Shown here one piece after another: positions 1 through 6,528 of a DNA stretch of 13,389 nt. The notes under the pieces were generated by a model. It searched no databases. It was not told the origin of the DNA and saw only the letters and a list, made by a program, of their open reading frames with translations. The stretch covers positions 1 through 13,389 of the forward strand of contig NZ_JACOPN010000016.1 of the NCBI RefSeq assembly GCF_014287875.1. Direction: 5' to 3'. This DNA comes from Flintibacter faecis. Lineage in GTDB: Bacteria; Bacillota; Clostridia; Oscillospirales; Oscillospiraceae. The translations under genes and the position numbers were made by a program. Each line of letters starts with the position of its first letter. The first letter of the stretch is position 1.

Positions 1-66
1 AATAAGAAATACATGAACATGAAGCACTTGGAGGCGGTCATGGACGACGCCTCTATTGCCGGCTGA
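1..66 (+). CDS. 3' end of an unidentified gene
   Basis: Frame 1 is open from the first base and stops at TGA 64-66, giving the last 21 residues of a protein that ends in MDDASIAG. This is too little to assign a family. It reads toward the minus-strand glycan operon and is separated from it by a bidirectional terminator. The stop codon lies inside a perfect 8-bp hairpin. That it is coding at all is inferred only from the open frame at the window edge. Confidence 0.45.
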   Translation, partial: NKKYMNMKHLEAVMDDASIAG

Positions 67-80
67 CTTCATTCAGCCGG
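59..80 (+). other. hairpin overlapping the stop codon
   Basis: CCGGCTGA (59-66) and TCAGCCGG (73-80) form a perfect 8-bp stem with a 6-nt loop. No T-run follows, so it is not a standard intrinsic terminator. It could protect the 3' end of the upstream mRNA. Confidence 0.4.
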
Positions 81-183
81 AGCCTGCAAACAATTTTGCG
101 CATAAATCTTGACGGGACCTAAACCGAAAAACCGAATTCGTCAAAACAAGAGTATTTTGGACGATTCGATTCAAGCTAGAGCA

Positions 184-236
184 AAAAACGCAACTCTGAC
201 CGGACAGGTTTTCTGTCGGGCCGGAGTTGCGTTTTT
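184..236. terminator. bidirectional intrinsic terminator between convergent genes
   Basis: The arms at 184-207 and 213-236 pair over 24 positions with only two mismatches and one wobble, around a 5-nt loop. The base of the stem is A-rich on the left and T-rich on the right, so RNA from either strand ends in a U-tract. It serves the plus-strand gene at the left edge and the minus-strand operon that ends at 294. Confidence 0.9.
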
Positions 237-293
237 GTTTTATTTGAGAGTTTGTTCTGATATAACTGCGCCGTTTCTGCCCAAACCAGAGTG

Positions 294-704
294 CTAAATG
301 TCAACCTTGAACGCAAAGAACCGCTGTCCCAGATAGTTCAACCCAGTGTACAGACACACCCCCACCAGCATGGCCACATTCTCCTGCACATTAACAGCCT
401 GTCCCGCCAGCAAATGCAGCACCAGCGGTTTTGCCAGTCCGTAGCCCAGCAGATAGCACACGGTCACATTGACGGCAAACTTCCAGACTTGAGACCATTC
501 CCATGTCTTATTCTGAAACGTAAAGTATTTGTTCAAGAAGAAGCTGACGATGCCGCCGACCACATAATTGGCCGCAGAGGAGGCCCAATAGGAGCAGTGG
601 GCCAGGTTGTATAGCAGGAACATGGTTCCGCAGCCCACAAGCGTATTGACCACGCCAACAGCCAGGAATTTGATCACGGTCCTATCAAATAGTTGTGTCT
701 TCAT
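294..704 (-). CDS. GtrA-like membrane protein
   Basis: 136-residue hydrophobic protein with four predicted membrane helices at about residues 11-33, 43-60, 75-98 and 106-127. It carries the family-typical SFFLNKYFTF stretch after helix 2 and ends in a short basic tail. GtrA-family proteins are small inner-membrane proteins found beside GtrB polyprenyl-phosphate glycosyltransferases. They are thought to flip or present the lipid-linked sugar used for extracytoplasmic glycan modification. The ATG (702-704) lies inside the 3' end of the GtrB-like remnant, a 20-nt overlap, so translation is probably coupled. No strong SD is visible. It is the last gene of the operon. The GtrB partner here has lost its catalytic domain, so GtrA may be orphaned unless another GtrB exists elsewhere. 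Confidence 0.85.
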   Translation of the reverse strand: MKTQLFDRTVIKFLAVGVVNTLVGCGTMFLLYNLAHCSYWASSAANYVVGGIVSFFLNKYFTFQNKTWEWSQVWKFAVNVTVCYLLGYGLAKPLVLHLLAGQAVNVQENVAMLVGVCLYTGLNYLGQRFFAFKVDI

Positions 705-1185
705 GGCAATCTTCGTTGGTCTCCGCTACGATGTAAATGGGGCGGTGCTTAGTTTCCAGATAAGTCTTGGCGAGATACTGCCCCAATACTCCGATACAGA
801 GCAGTTGAATGCCGCCCATGAACATAATCATACACGCCAAGGAGGGCCAACCGCCTACGGGGTCTCCCAGCAGCAAGGTCTTCACGACGATGACTACGAC
901 CATAAGAAGCACGACCAAGCAGAGCAGAATTCCCGCAACCGACGCAATTGCCAGTGGGGCGGTAGAAAAAGCCATAATACCTTGCAGAGAATATTTGAAC
1001 AGTTTCCAGAACGACCACTTGGTCTCTCCGGCCACCCGCTCCACATTTTCGTAGGGCAGCCATTTGGTCCGAAACCCTATCCAGCCAAAAATGCCTTGGT
1101 TCTGATCCATATTAAACGTAACCGTTCTATTACTTCCCTTAGGTAATTTGACTTCGAGAGTCGTTCTTTTTTTCTGTTCAATCAT
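685..1185 (-). pseudogene. GtrB-like glycosyltransferase, C-terminal membrane part only
   Basis: From residue 31 the protein reads as the C-terminal part of a GtrB/DPM1-type GT2 enzyme. It has an amphipathic segment (FGWIGFRTKW...), two membrane helices at about 76-101 and 114-136, and the canonical tail GQYLAKTYLETKHRPIYIV. Family members are normally about 310-330 residues. The N-terminal GT-A domain with its DXD motif is absent. In its place residues 7-31 are a near copy of part of the ectodomain of the upstream ABC-acyltransferase protein. The ATG at 1185 starts 5 nt after the upstream stop and has no SD; an in-frame ATG at 1230 lies inside the upstream gene. It cannot be a transferase by itself, so it is called a pseudogene. 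Translation as a GtrA partner fragment cannot be excluded. Confidence 0.75.
1094..1169 (-). repeat. 76-bp direct repeat, copy 2 (head of GtrB remnant)
   Basis: Matches 2431-2506 in the same orientation with 71 of 76 bases identical; mismatches fall at 1109, 1110, 1147, 1162 and 1166. Identity ends abruptly at 1094, exactly where GtrB homology begins. Both copies encode the same peptide in their own frame apart from Met/Ala and Arg/Lys changes. Confidence 0.95.
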
Positions 1186-1190
1186 TTGAG

Positions 1191-3575
1191 TTAAAACACC
1201 TTCTTCATTACCGGTACCTGATGTCCACAATACGAAATAACAAAACTGATGAGAAAATAAATAGCCGCCGAAATAAACATTTCCGCCTCTGTTCCAGTGT
1301 TATTTTTCAACATTACTGAAACTATTGGGAGCTTACTCATACACATCATCACCAAAACATGAGAAAAGTAGATACCCATTGATGTCTTGCCAATGCGGAG
1401 AATCCAATTTTTCATCCTTTTCGGGATGTTTTTCAATTTGCTTTTCCAAGCCAGTGCTCCACCGAGTATCGCTACTGCCATAAATAAATTGCCAAAGCTC
1501 CCAATACAGCTAATAAATGTGCTATTAGGTGCTCCATTTTGCGCGCTTATATATGCTGTCATTCCCATATCAATCAAAAGCCCAGTTGAAAATAATAACG
1601 CATAAAACTTCCATTTAAACTTTTGAAAGTTTGACCGCATATCCCATAGTAACGCACCTAGGAAAAACAATCCCAAGTCCGGCCAAAACATCGCAAAATG
1701 AAGATTGGGTAGGTTGACCCCGGCAATTACTCCAAGATTATGCCATAGGGATGGAATAAGTAATAGTAGGGCAACTAAATAGACCTTCATTTTTTCATCC
1801 AAACAAAGATACATTTTTGACAGCACCGGAAGTAGTATATATATTCCAACCATACTATATACAAACCATAAGTGGGATGTTTGTTGTACATAGAACATCT
1901 TTAAGAATTGAATAGGTTCCATTTGTGCATCTGTGAGAATATATAAACAACTCCAGAAAATCAGAGGAATATATATTTTTGGAACACGGTGTAACAACGC
2001 CGTTCTTACTGCACAGTCTTTACGTAGCAGATATGCTCCAGAAATCATATAGAAACATGGAACGGCAAAGGCTGTCAGAGAATTAACAAACAGCGTAGAG
2101 AACCACATATCACTTGTTATGTCCGCCCCATAAAATACATTGCACGTATTGTGTAGCAAGACGATTGTAAAACAACATACCGCTCGTACAACATCTCCCC
2201 ATACCTCGCGTTCATGGAGGTTCACCTGTTTTTCTTCTTGCCTATCTATTCTTTGCAGCAATATTGTAAGAACAAATATACCAATAAAGGCTAATACTGA
2301 CCAACTTATGTTTCCCGTTATATTCTTTGATTCCGTATCGGGAAGATCATACGGCAATCCCAATGGGACATTCTCAGCACTACTCAAATCGTAGTCTATA
2401 GATTGTCCATTAACTTCTACCAAAACATTTCCTTGGTTCTGATCCGCATTAAACGTAACCGTTCTATTACTTCCCTTAGGTAACTTGACTTCGAGAGTTG
2501 TTTTTTCCTTTGCGGTAATGGTAACTTCATCCCAGTCCATTTCCCACCCGTCTGACTGCACCACCGTATCTGACGGACTGTACCATTCTCCGTTTATCGA
2601 TGCCCCACGGTAGGTAACTGGAAGTTCTTGCGGATGAATCGCAATTATTTCTTCCACGTTTCTCGTCCGAGCAAGATTTTCAGAAATCGTATATGTTACT
2701 GTAGCCGCAAAAAGTCCTAATACAGCGGCAATAATTACTGCTTTTGGAAGTGAAAAGTTTTTTGTCACATGTGACGCACTACAAGATATATGGGACCCTT
2801 CCATTGTTGCATTAGGGGTGGTCCGCTCAATTGTATACTCCCCATTCAAGTACTGTTCATACACATCGCAAATCTCTTGTGTTTCCCCAAACGCCACTTG
2901 CTTTCCGTGATCCAGCCACAGGACCTTGTTGCATAATTCGCGAATCTGGCTCAAGGAGTGCGACACTAAAATTGTGGTCGCACCTTGGGAGATGATTTCC
3001 CGCATTTTCTTCGCGCTTTTTTCTTGGAATGCACCATCTCCAACAGACAGCACCTCATCCAGAATCAAAATGTCTGGCTTCACCAGTGATGCAATCGAAA
3101 ACGCTAGTCTTGACTTCATGCCTGAAGAGAGCTGTTTGAATGGCCGATCCTCAAACTCACGCAGCTCCGCAAAGTCGATGATCTGGTCGTAGGTCTCATC
3201 CATAAATTCCTTCGTGTAACCCAACATCGCGCCACGAAGATACGCATTTTCTTTGACCGTCAAATCGCCATCAAAGCCGCTGCCCAGCTCCAGCAGGGCA
3301 GCGACTTCTCCGTTTGCGGTGATCTTCCCGTGCGTCGGCTCCATAATTCCGGCCACGGCTTTTAACAGGGTCGATTTTCCCGCTCCATTCGTTCCAATGA
3401 TGCCAAGCATATCTCCGCTTTCCAGCTCGAAGGAGACACCGTCTACGGCCATAAACTTGTTCACATGGTAATTATTCGTCAGCTTCCGTACAACATATTC
3501 CTTGATCCCAATATCCTTGAAATCGCCGGTAATATATCGTATCGAAACATTCTCTGCTTTTAACGCAATACTCAT
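1191..3575 (-). CDS. ABC exporter ATPase (Wzt/TagH-like) fused to an acyltransferase-3 domain
   Basis: 794 residues from the ATG at 3575, chosen because AGGGAG lies upstream at SD distance; a longer in-frame start at 3653 would overlap the permease. Residues 1-250 are an ABC ATPase with Walker A GTNGAGKST (61-69), signature LSSGM (149-153), Walker B DILILDE (168-174) and H-loop His206, closest in style to Wzt/TagH glycan exporters. A helix (about 279-297) leads to an extracytoplasmic region (300-423), and a second helix (424-441) to a polytopic acyltransferase-3 domain (456-794). The latter has the R..H motif RAVCCFTIVLLH, His475 being the likely catalytic residue, so O-acetylation of the exported glycan is likely. 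TagH of Bacillus also has a membrane anchor and ectodomain, but a fused acetylase is unusual. Residues about 358-382 are repeated at the head of the next gene. It starts 13 nt after the permease. Confidence 0.85.
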   Translation of the reverse strand: MSIALKAENVSIRYITGDFKDIGIKEYVVRKLTNNYHVNKFMAVDGVSFELESGDMLGIIGTNGAGKSTLLKAVAGIMEPTHGKITANGEVAALLELGSGFDGDLTVKENAYLRGAMLGYTKEFMDETYDQIIDFAELREFEDRPFKQLSSGMKSRLAFSIASLVKPDILILDEVLSVGDGAFQEKSAKKMREIISQGATTILVSHSLSQIRELCNKVLWLDHGKQVAFGETQEICDVYEQYLNGEYTIERTTPNATMEGSHISCSASHVTKNFSLPKAVIIAAVLGLFAATVTYTISENLARTRNVEEIIAIHPQELPVTYRGASINGEWYSPSDTVVQSDGWEMDWDEVTITAKEKTTLEVKLPKGSNRTVTFNADQNQGNVLVEVNGQSIDYDLSSAENVPLGLPYDLPDTESKNITGNISWSVLAFIGIFVLTILLQRIDRQEEKQVNLHEREVWGDVVRAVCCFTIVLLHNTCNVFYGADITSDMWFSTLFVNSLTAFAVPCFYMISGAYLLRKDCAVRTALLHRVPKIYIPLIFWSCLYILTDAQMEPIQFLKMFYVQQTSHLWFVYSMVGIYILLPVLSKMYLCLDEKMKVYLVALLLLIPSLWHNLGVIAGVNLPNLHFAMFWPDLGLFFLGALLWDMRSNFQKFKWKFYALLFSTGLLIDMGMTAYISAQNGAPNSTFISCIGSFGNLFMAVAILGGALAWKSKLKNIPKRMKNWILRIGKTSMGIYFSHVLVMMCMSKLPIVSVMLKNNTGTEAEMFISAAIYFLISFVISYCGHQVPVMKKVF
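2431..2506 (-). repeat. 76-bp direct repeat, copy 1 (ABC protein ectodomain)
   Basis: Encodes about residues 358-382 of the ABC-acyltransferase protein (core peptide LEVKLPKGSNRTVTFN). The second copy lies 1337 bp away at 1094-1169. The two copies bracket the rest of the ectodomain, the second anchor helix and the whole acyltransferase domain. Confidence 0.95.
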
Positions 3576-3588
3576 TCTGCGTTCTCCC

Positions 3589-4365
3589 TCAGACGTAATA
3601 TAAAAAGCTATGATTTTTCCTCTTGTAAATGAAGAACCCAACTGCAAATGCAATCAATGCATATCCAGCTGCAATCAGATGGAACCAAAGAGAGGGCACT
3701 GTCCCCTCTATAACGATTTTCCGAAAATATCGAATATACACATAAACCGGATTCAAAAGGAATAAATTGCGGCCAATCTGTGGAAACGTCTCGATGCTAT
3801 AGAAGATTGCCGACATATACATGAGAAGCATGGTAAAAATTCCGTACAAATACTGAATATCCCGGAAAAATACATATACTGCTGACAGGATCAGCCCAAC
3901 GCCCACATTAAAAACAACCAGGCACGCGATAGGATATAACAGCAATAGAAACTTCCAAGTAATCGGTATTCCATTGATCAGCACAAACAAGAAATAAATG
4001 CACAGGGTAATTCCAAAATTGATCAGTGACGATACATTTTTAGAAAACAAAAACATATATTTCGGAACATTTACTTTTGTAAATATCTCCGCATTATTGA
4101 GCAGAGACGTCATTCCTTCGTTTGTAGATTCATTAAAAAACGAAAATACCAACTGGCCAGAAAACAAGTAAATCGTGTAGTGTTCAATATCCGAACCAAG
4201 CAGCGTGCCAAAAATCAGATTCATCACAAGAAGCGTCAGTAAGGGCGACAACACACTCCATGCCACGCCCAATACTGTACGCTTGTATTTTTTTGTGAAG
4301 TCCCGGTGAACAAGCTGCTGAAATAGAAATTGATTTGTCTTCAATTTCAGTAATACTTTTTGCAA
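3589..4365 (-). CDS. ABC-2 type polysaccharide exporter permease (Wzm/TagG-like)
   Basis: 258 residues with an N-terminal amphipathic segment including HRDFTKKYKRTVLGVAWSVL, the hallmark of Wzm/TagG permeases, and about six membrane helices. The length is normal for the family. With the downstream ATPase it would form the transporter that moves a lipid-linked teichoic-acid-like or O-antigen-like polymer across the cytoplasmic membrane. The start is TTG (4363-4365), supported by AGGAG 10 nt upstream and by the match of the encoded N-terminus to the family. It lies 14 nt after the methyltransferase stop and 13 nt before the ATPase, so it is operonic. Confidence 0.9.
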   Translation of the reverse strand: MQKVLLKLKTNQFLFQQLVHRDFTKKYKRTVLGVAWSVLSPLLTLLVMNLIFGTLLGSDIEHYTIYLFSGQLVFSFFNESTNEGMTSLLNNAEIFTKVNVPKYMFLFSKNVSSLINFGITLCIYFLFVLINGIPITWKFLLLLYPIACLVVFNVGVGLILSAVYVFFRDIQYLYGIFTMLLMYMSAIFYSIETFPQIGRNLFLLNPVYVYIRYFRKIVIEGTVPSLWFHLIAAGYALIAFAVGFFIYKRKNHSFLYYV

Positions 4366-4375
4366 GTCAGTAAAA

Positions 4376-4380
4376 CTCCT
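4376..4380 (-). promoter_or_regulatory. SD supporting a TTG start
   Basis: Minus-strand AGGAG lies 10 nt before TTG 4363-4365. No in-frame ATG fits the permease N-terminus, so this site decides the start. Confidence 0.7.
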
Positions 4381-6362
4381 TACTCAGATTTTCCCAGCAA
4401 GTTTTTTTCTACTCCATGGACTTTGGCTTCGCGCACATACAAAACGATATTTTCGCGATACCAACTCTCAATATCTTCATTACCTTCGAATAGCTGCCGA
4501 ATTTCTACAGGTAAAAATCCATGTTTGCCAAACTTGCTTGTCCAGTATGTCATCGGCTGTTCGTTAATATGGCCGTCTCCACCCTGACCTGGATGAGCCG
4601 CAGAAAATAAAATAGTATCAGCGGCGTTACAAAGACTTTCCACAAATGTGTCTGCAATTTCTTTGTGTAAATGCTCTGCAACCTCCATGGATATTGCCAA
4701 ATCATACTTTTTTTCTAACACGACTGGCTCTTCAAGATCGACTGCACAGAAACAGTCTTGCGGAATCATCAGTTGTCTCGGTGGAACATAGTCTCCATCC
4801 AGGCCCCTAATAGATTCAACTCCAAAACTATGGGCGACCCATAGCCATGTTCCAGTTCCGCATCCAAAGTCGACCATACTACGACACTCAAGGTGAGGTA
4901 AGAGAGTCGAAAGTATTGCGCGGGCCGACATAACAGACCCCGCTCTATTCTCAAAATAGAATATATCGTCATATGTCATGGATACTGCTGATCCTGCGTT
5001 GTGAGTATTCAAGCAGTTTGCTAGATAAACATTTTGGAAACCTGCTCTTAGCGTTCGCTCCAGCTTCCAAACTCTTTTTACTGCCTTCCGCGTATCGTCC
5101 GCCTCTCTATATATCTTCCCAGACAACTCTTGCCGGGTGTTTTCTGTCTCTTCGTATATTTTTTGGAATAGATCTTGACGAGTATTTTCTGTTTGCTCAA
5201 ATATCTTTGCAAAGATATTGTCTTGAGTCCTTTTAAATTGATCATATATCTTTACTCCGAGTTGCTCACTACATTTCACTTGATCATACGCATTTTTCTC
5301 CAGTTCCTGTCTAAGTTTTTCTATATTTTGCTCTATTTTGCCTACCGCTTGGTTATAAATCTTTTCTGTTTCTTCGGAAGCAATCCGTTGGACATTGTCT
5401 GTCACACACCTAAATTGCTCATTCATTTCCTCCGAAATTCGTCCAAGACTCGACTCAAATTGTGCCATGTCATTTTGGACTTGCAGCAACAAGAGCCGAA
5501 ACTCCTGCAGTTGCTCTGACACCTGCTGTTTCGCCAGTCCAATATCCTCATAGATATTTTGAACTCGCTTGTTGACTTCCTGTGCTTCTATTCTTGCATG
5601 AAGTGCATTTTTTTGAATATCAATTATCGGGTCTTGAAAGCGATGACGAATAGGTTGATAGAGCGGCTTCAACAGATTCTTTAAGAATAACTTTATTTTA
5701 TGAAACTTTCCTTGTTTAATAGTTGCAAGTTCAGCAGTACTATCATAATTGTTGCAACTCTCATTTTCCCTCAAAATAATTAATTCAGGTATTGTCCCGC
5801 ATTTAGCTTCAGAAAGTCTCATGCTAAATGCTCTAGATAAACTTAATGCATCATATAGTTTGAGTTTGGCATTTGCATTAACTGCTTCCCGAAAGTAATT
5901 TTCTAATCGCTCATACTCGGCCCATGTTGCAACCTTTCCATTCCATGGACTCAGCAAATATAGATCTTCCGAGCAAACATCAACGCCTAATTCTTTGAAA
6001 TTAGTCTGTATCATCTCCCGCATCATCTCAACGGTTTTATTGGTTTGCCCTGCACTTCCATTGTGCCAACGATGGTAAAGCAGAATATCGTGAACACATC
6101 CAACACGCATTCCCTTACGAAACGCGCGTTGCCACAGTTCCCAATCCTCTACAAAGCCTCTATTTTCGTCGTATAGCAAATTATGATTCACAAAAAAATC
6201 TCTTCTAAACATTAGCGTCGGATGGTCAAATGGGCATGTTAATACAGACCATGCACGTGCCATTTCGCCTTCCACGGCAACACGGCCATCATTCATATCC
6301 CCAAAATAGAGATAGTCCGAAGTGCATAGCTCAATATTTGCAACGGTGTACAAAGGGAACAT
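4380..6362 (-). CDS. GT2 glycosyltransferase remnant / coiled coil / SAM methyltransferase (5' truncated)
   Basis: 660 residues are visible. Residues 1 to about 130 match the second half of a GT2 glycosyltransferase: ICTSDYLYF-type strand, PFDHPTLMFRRDFF and EDWELWQRAFRKG. The first about 90-100 residues with the nucleotide-sugar DXD are missing. Residues about 240-445 are a long charged coiled coil with 15-16-residue tandem repeats near its end. Residues 478-660 are a class I SAM methyltransferase with motif I VDFGCGTGTW at about 496-505 and an acidic strand end GLDGDY. The frame stays open upstream only to a TAA at 6393-6395, so the ATG at 6360-6362 is a fortuitous start created where the ICE abuts. 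Coiled-coil methyltransferases next to Wzm/Wzt exporters (WbdD-like) cap and measure glycan chains; that role is an inference here. The methyltransferase part may still be made from internal starts. Confidence 0.75.
   Translation of the reverse strand: MFPLYTVANIELCTSDYLYFGDMNDGRVAVEGEMARAWSVLTCPFDHPTLMFRRDFFVNHNLLYDENRGFVEDWELWQRAFRKGMRVGCVHDILLYHRWHNGSAGQTNKTVEMMREMIQTNFKELGVDVCSEDLYLLSPWNGKVATWAEYERLENYFREAVNANAKLKLYDALSLSRAFSMRLSEAKCGTIPELIILRENESCNNYDSTAELATIKQGKFHKIKLFLKNLLKPLYQPIRHRFQDPIIDIQKNALHARIEAQEVNKRVQNIYEDIGLAKQQVSEQLQEFRLLLLQVQNDMAQFESSLGRISEEMNEQFRCVTDNVQRIASEETEKIYNQAVGKIEQNIEKLRQELEKNAYDQVKCSEQLGVKIYDQFKRTQDNIFAKIFEQTENTRQDLFQKIYEETENTRQELSGKIYREADDTRKAVKRVWKLERTLRAGFQNVYLANCLNTHNAGSAVSMTYDDIFYFENRAGSVMSARAILSTLLPHLECRSMVDFGCGTGTWLWVAHSFGVESIRGLDGDYVPPRQLMIPQDCFCAVDLEEPVVLEKKYDLAISMEVAEHLHKEIADTFVESLCNAADTILFSAAHPGQGGDGHINEQPMTYWTSKFGKHGFLPVEIRQLFEGNEDIESWYRENIVLYVREAKVHGVEKNLLGKSE
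5084..5266 (-). repeat. 45-48-bp tandem repeats encoding coiled-coil units
   Basis: On the plus strand, units start at CTTGCCGGG (5129), CTTGACGAG (5174) and CTTGAGTCC (5222), with a more diverged unit before them. Each encodes a 15-16-residue block of the type KIYEETENTRQE. The periods of 45 and 48 bp preserve the frame, so unit number could change without breaking the gene. Confidence 0.75.
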
Positions 6363-6400
6363 AATAAAAAACTTAATAATGGACTGCCAATCTTACACAA

Positions 6401-6435
6401 AGTACCGCCCAAACGAGACTACGGGCGGTATTTTT
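6401..6435 (+). terminator. intrinsic terminator near the element's left edge
   Basis: TACCGCCC (6403-6410) pairs with GGGCGGTA (6423-6430), extendable by two pairs at the base, around a 12-nt loop and followed by TTTTT. No plus-strand gene precedes it in the window. It may close a gene lost upstream or block read-in from the chromosome. Confidence 0.7.
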
Positions 6436-6470
6436 GTATCATGGCGGAGAAAGGAGGAACTTCCCACGGG

Positions 6471-6500
6471 GGCTTGACTGAAAAGTTGAGCCTCTTTTTT
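6471..6500 (+). terminator. intrinsic terminator or attenuator just before parB
   Basis: GGCTTGACT (6471-6479) pairs with AGTTGAGCC (6484-6492) through seven Watson-Crick pairs and two G-U wobbles, with a GAAA tetraloop, followed at once by TCTTTTTT. It lies 14 nt before the parB SD, so transcription of parB from any upstream promoter must pass it. No clear promoter is visible between it and parB. Confidence 0.75.
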
Positions 6501-6513
6501 CATGCCAAAAAAC

Positions 6514-6519
6514 AGGAGG
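6514..6519 (+). promoter_or_regulatory. parB ribosome binding site
   Basis: AGGAGG is 9 nt before ATG 6529 but only 3 nt before the in-frame ATG at 6523, so 6529 is the better start. Confidence 0.8.
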
Positions 6520-6528
6520 TAAATGCTT

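Noticed and set aside
109..144. TTGACG / CGTCAA inverted pair resembling a -35 box or operator
   Set aside because: No -10 box at the right distance, arms of only 6 bp, and no gene downstream on the plus strand before the terminator.
607..1146. 179-codon plus-strand ORF over gtrA/gtrB
   Set aside because: It is antisense to clear membrane-protein coding sequence and has no recognisable features.
5084..5266. Regularly spaced repeats that might suggest a small CRISPR array
   Set aside because: Units are contiguous, have no unique spacers and encode in-frame coiled-coil blocks.
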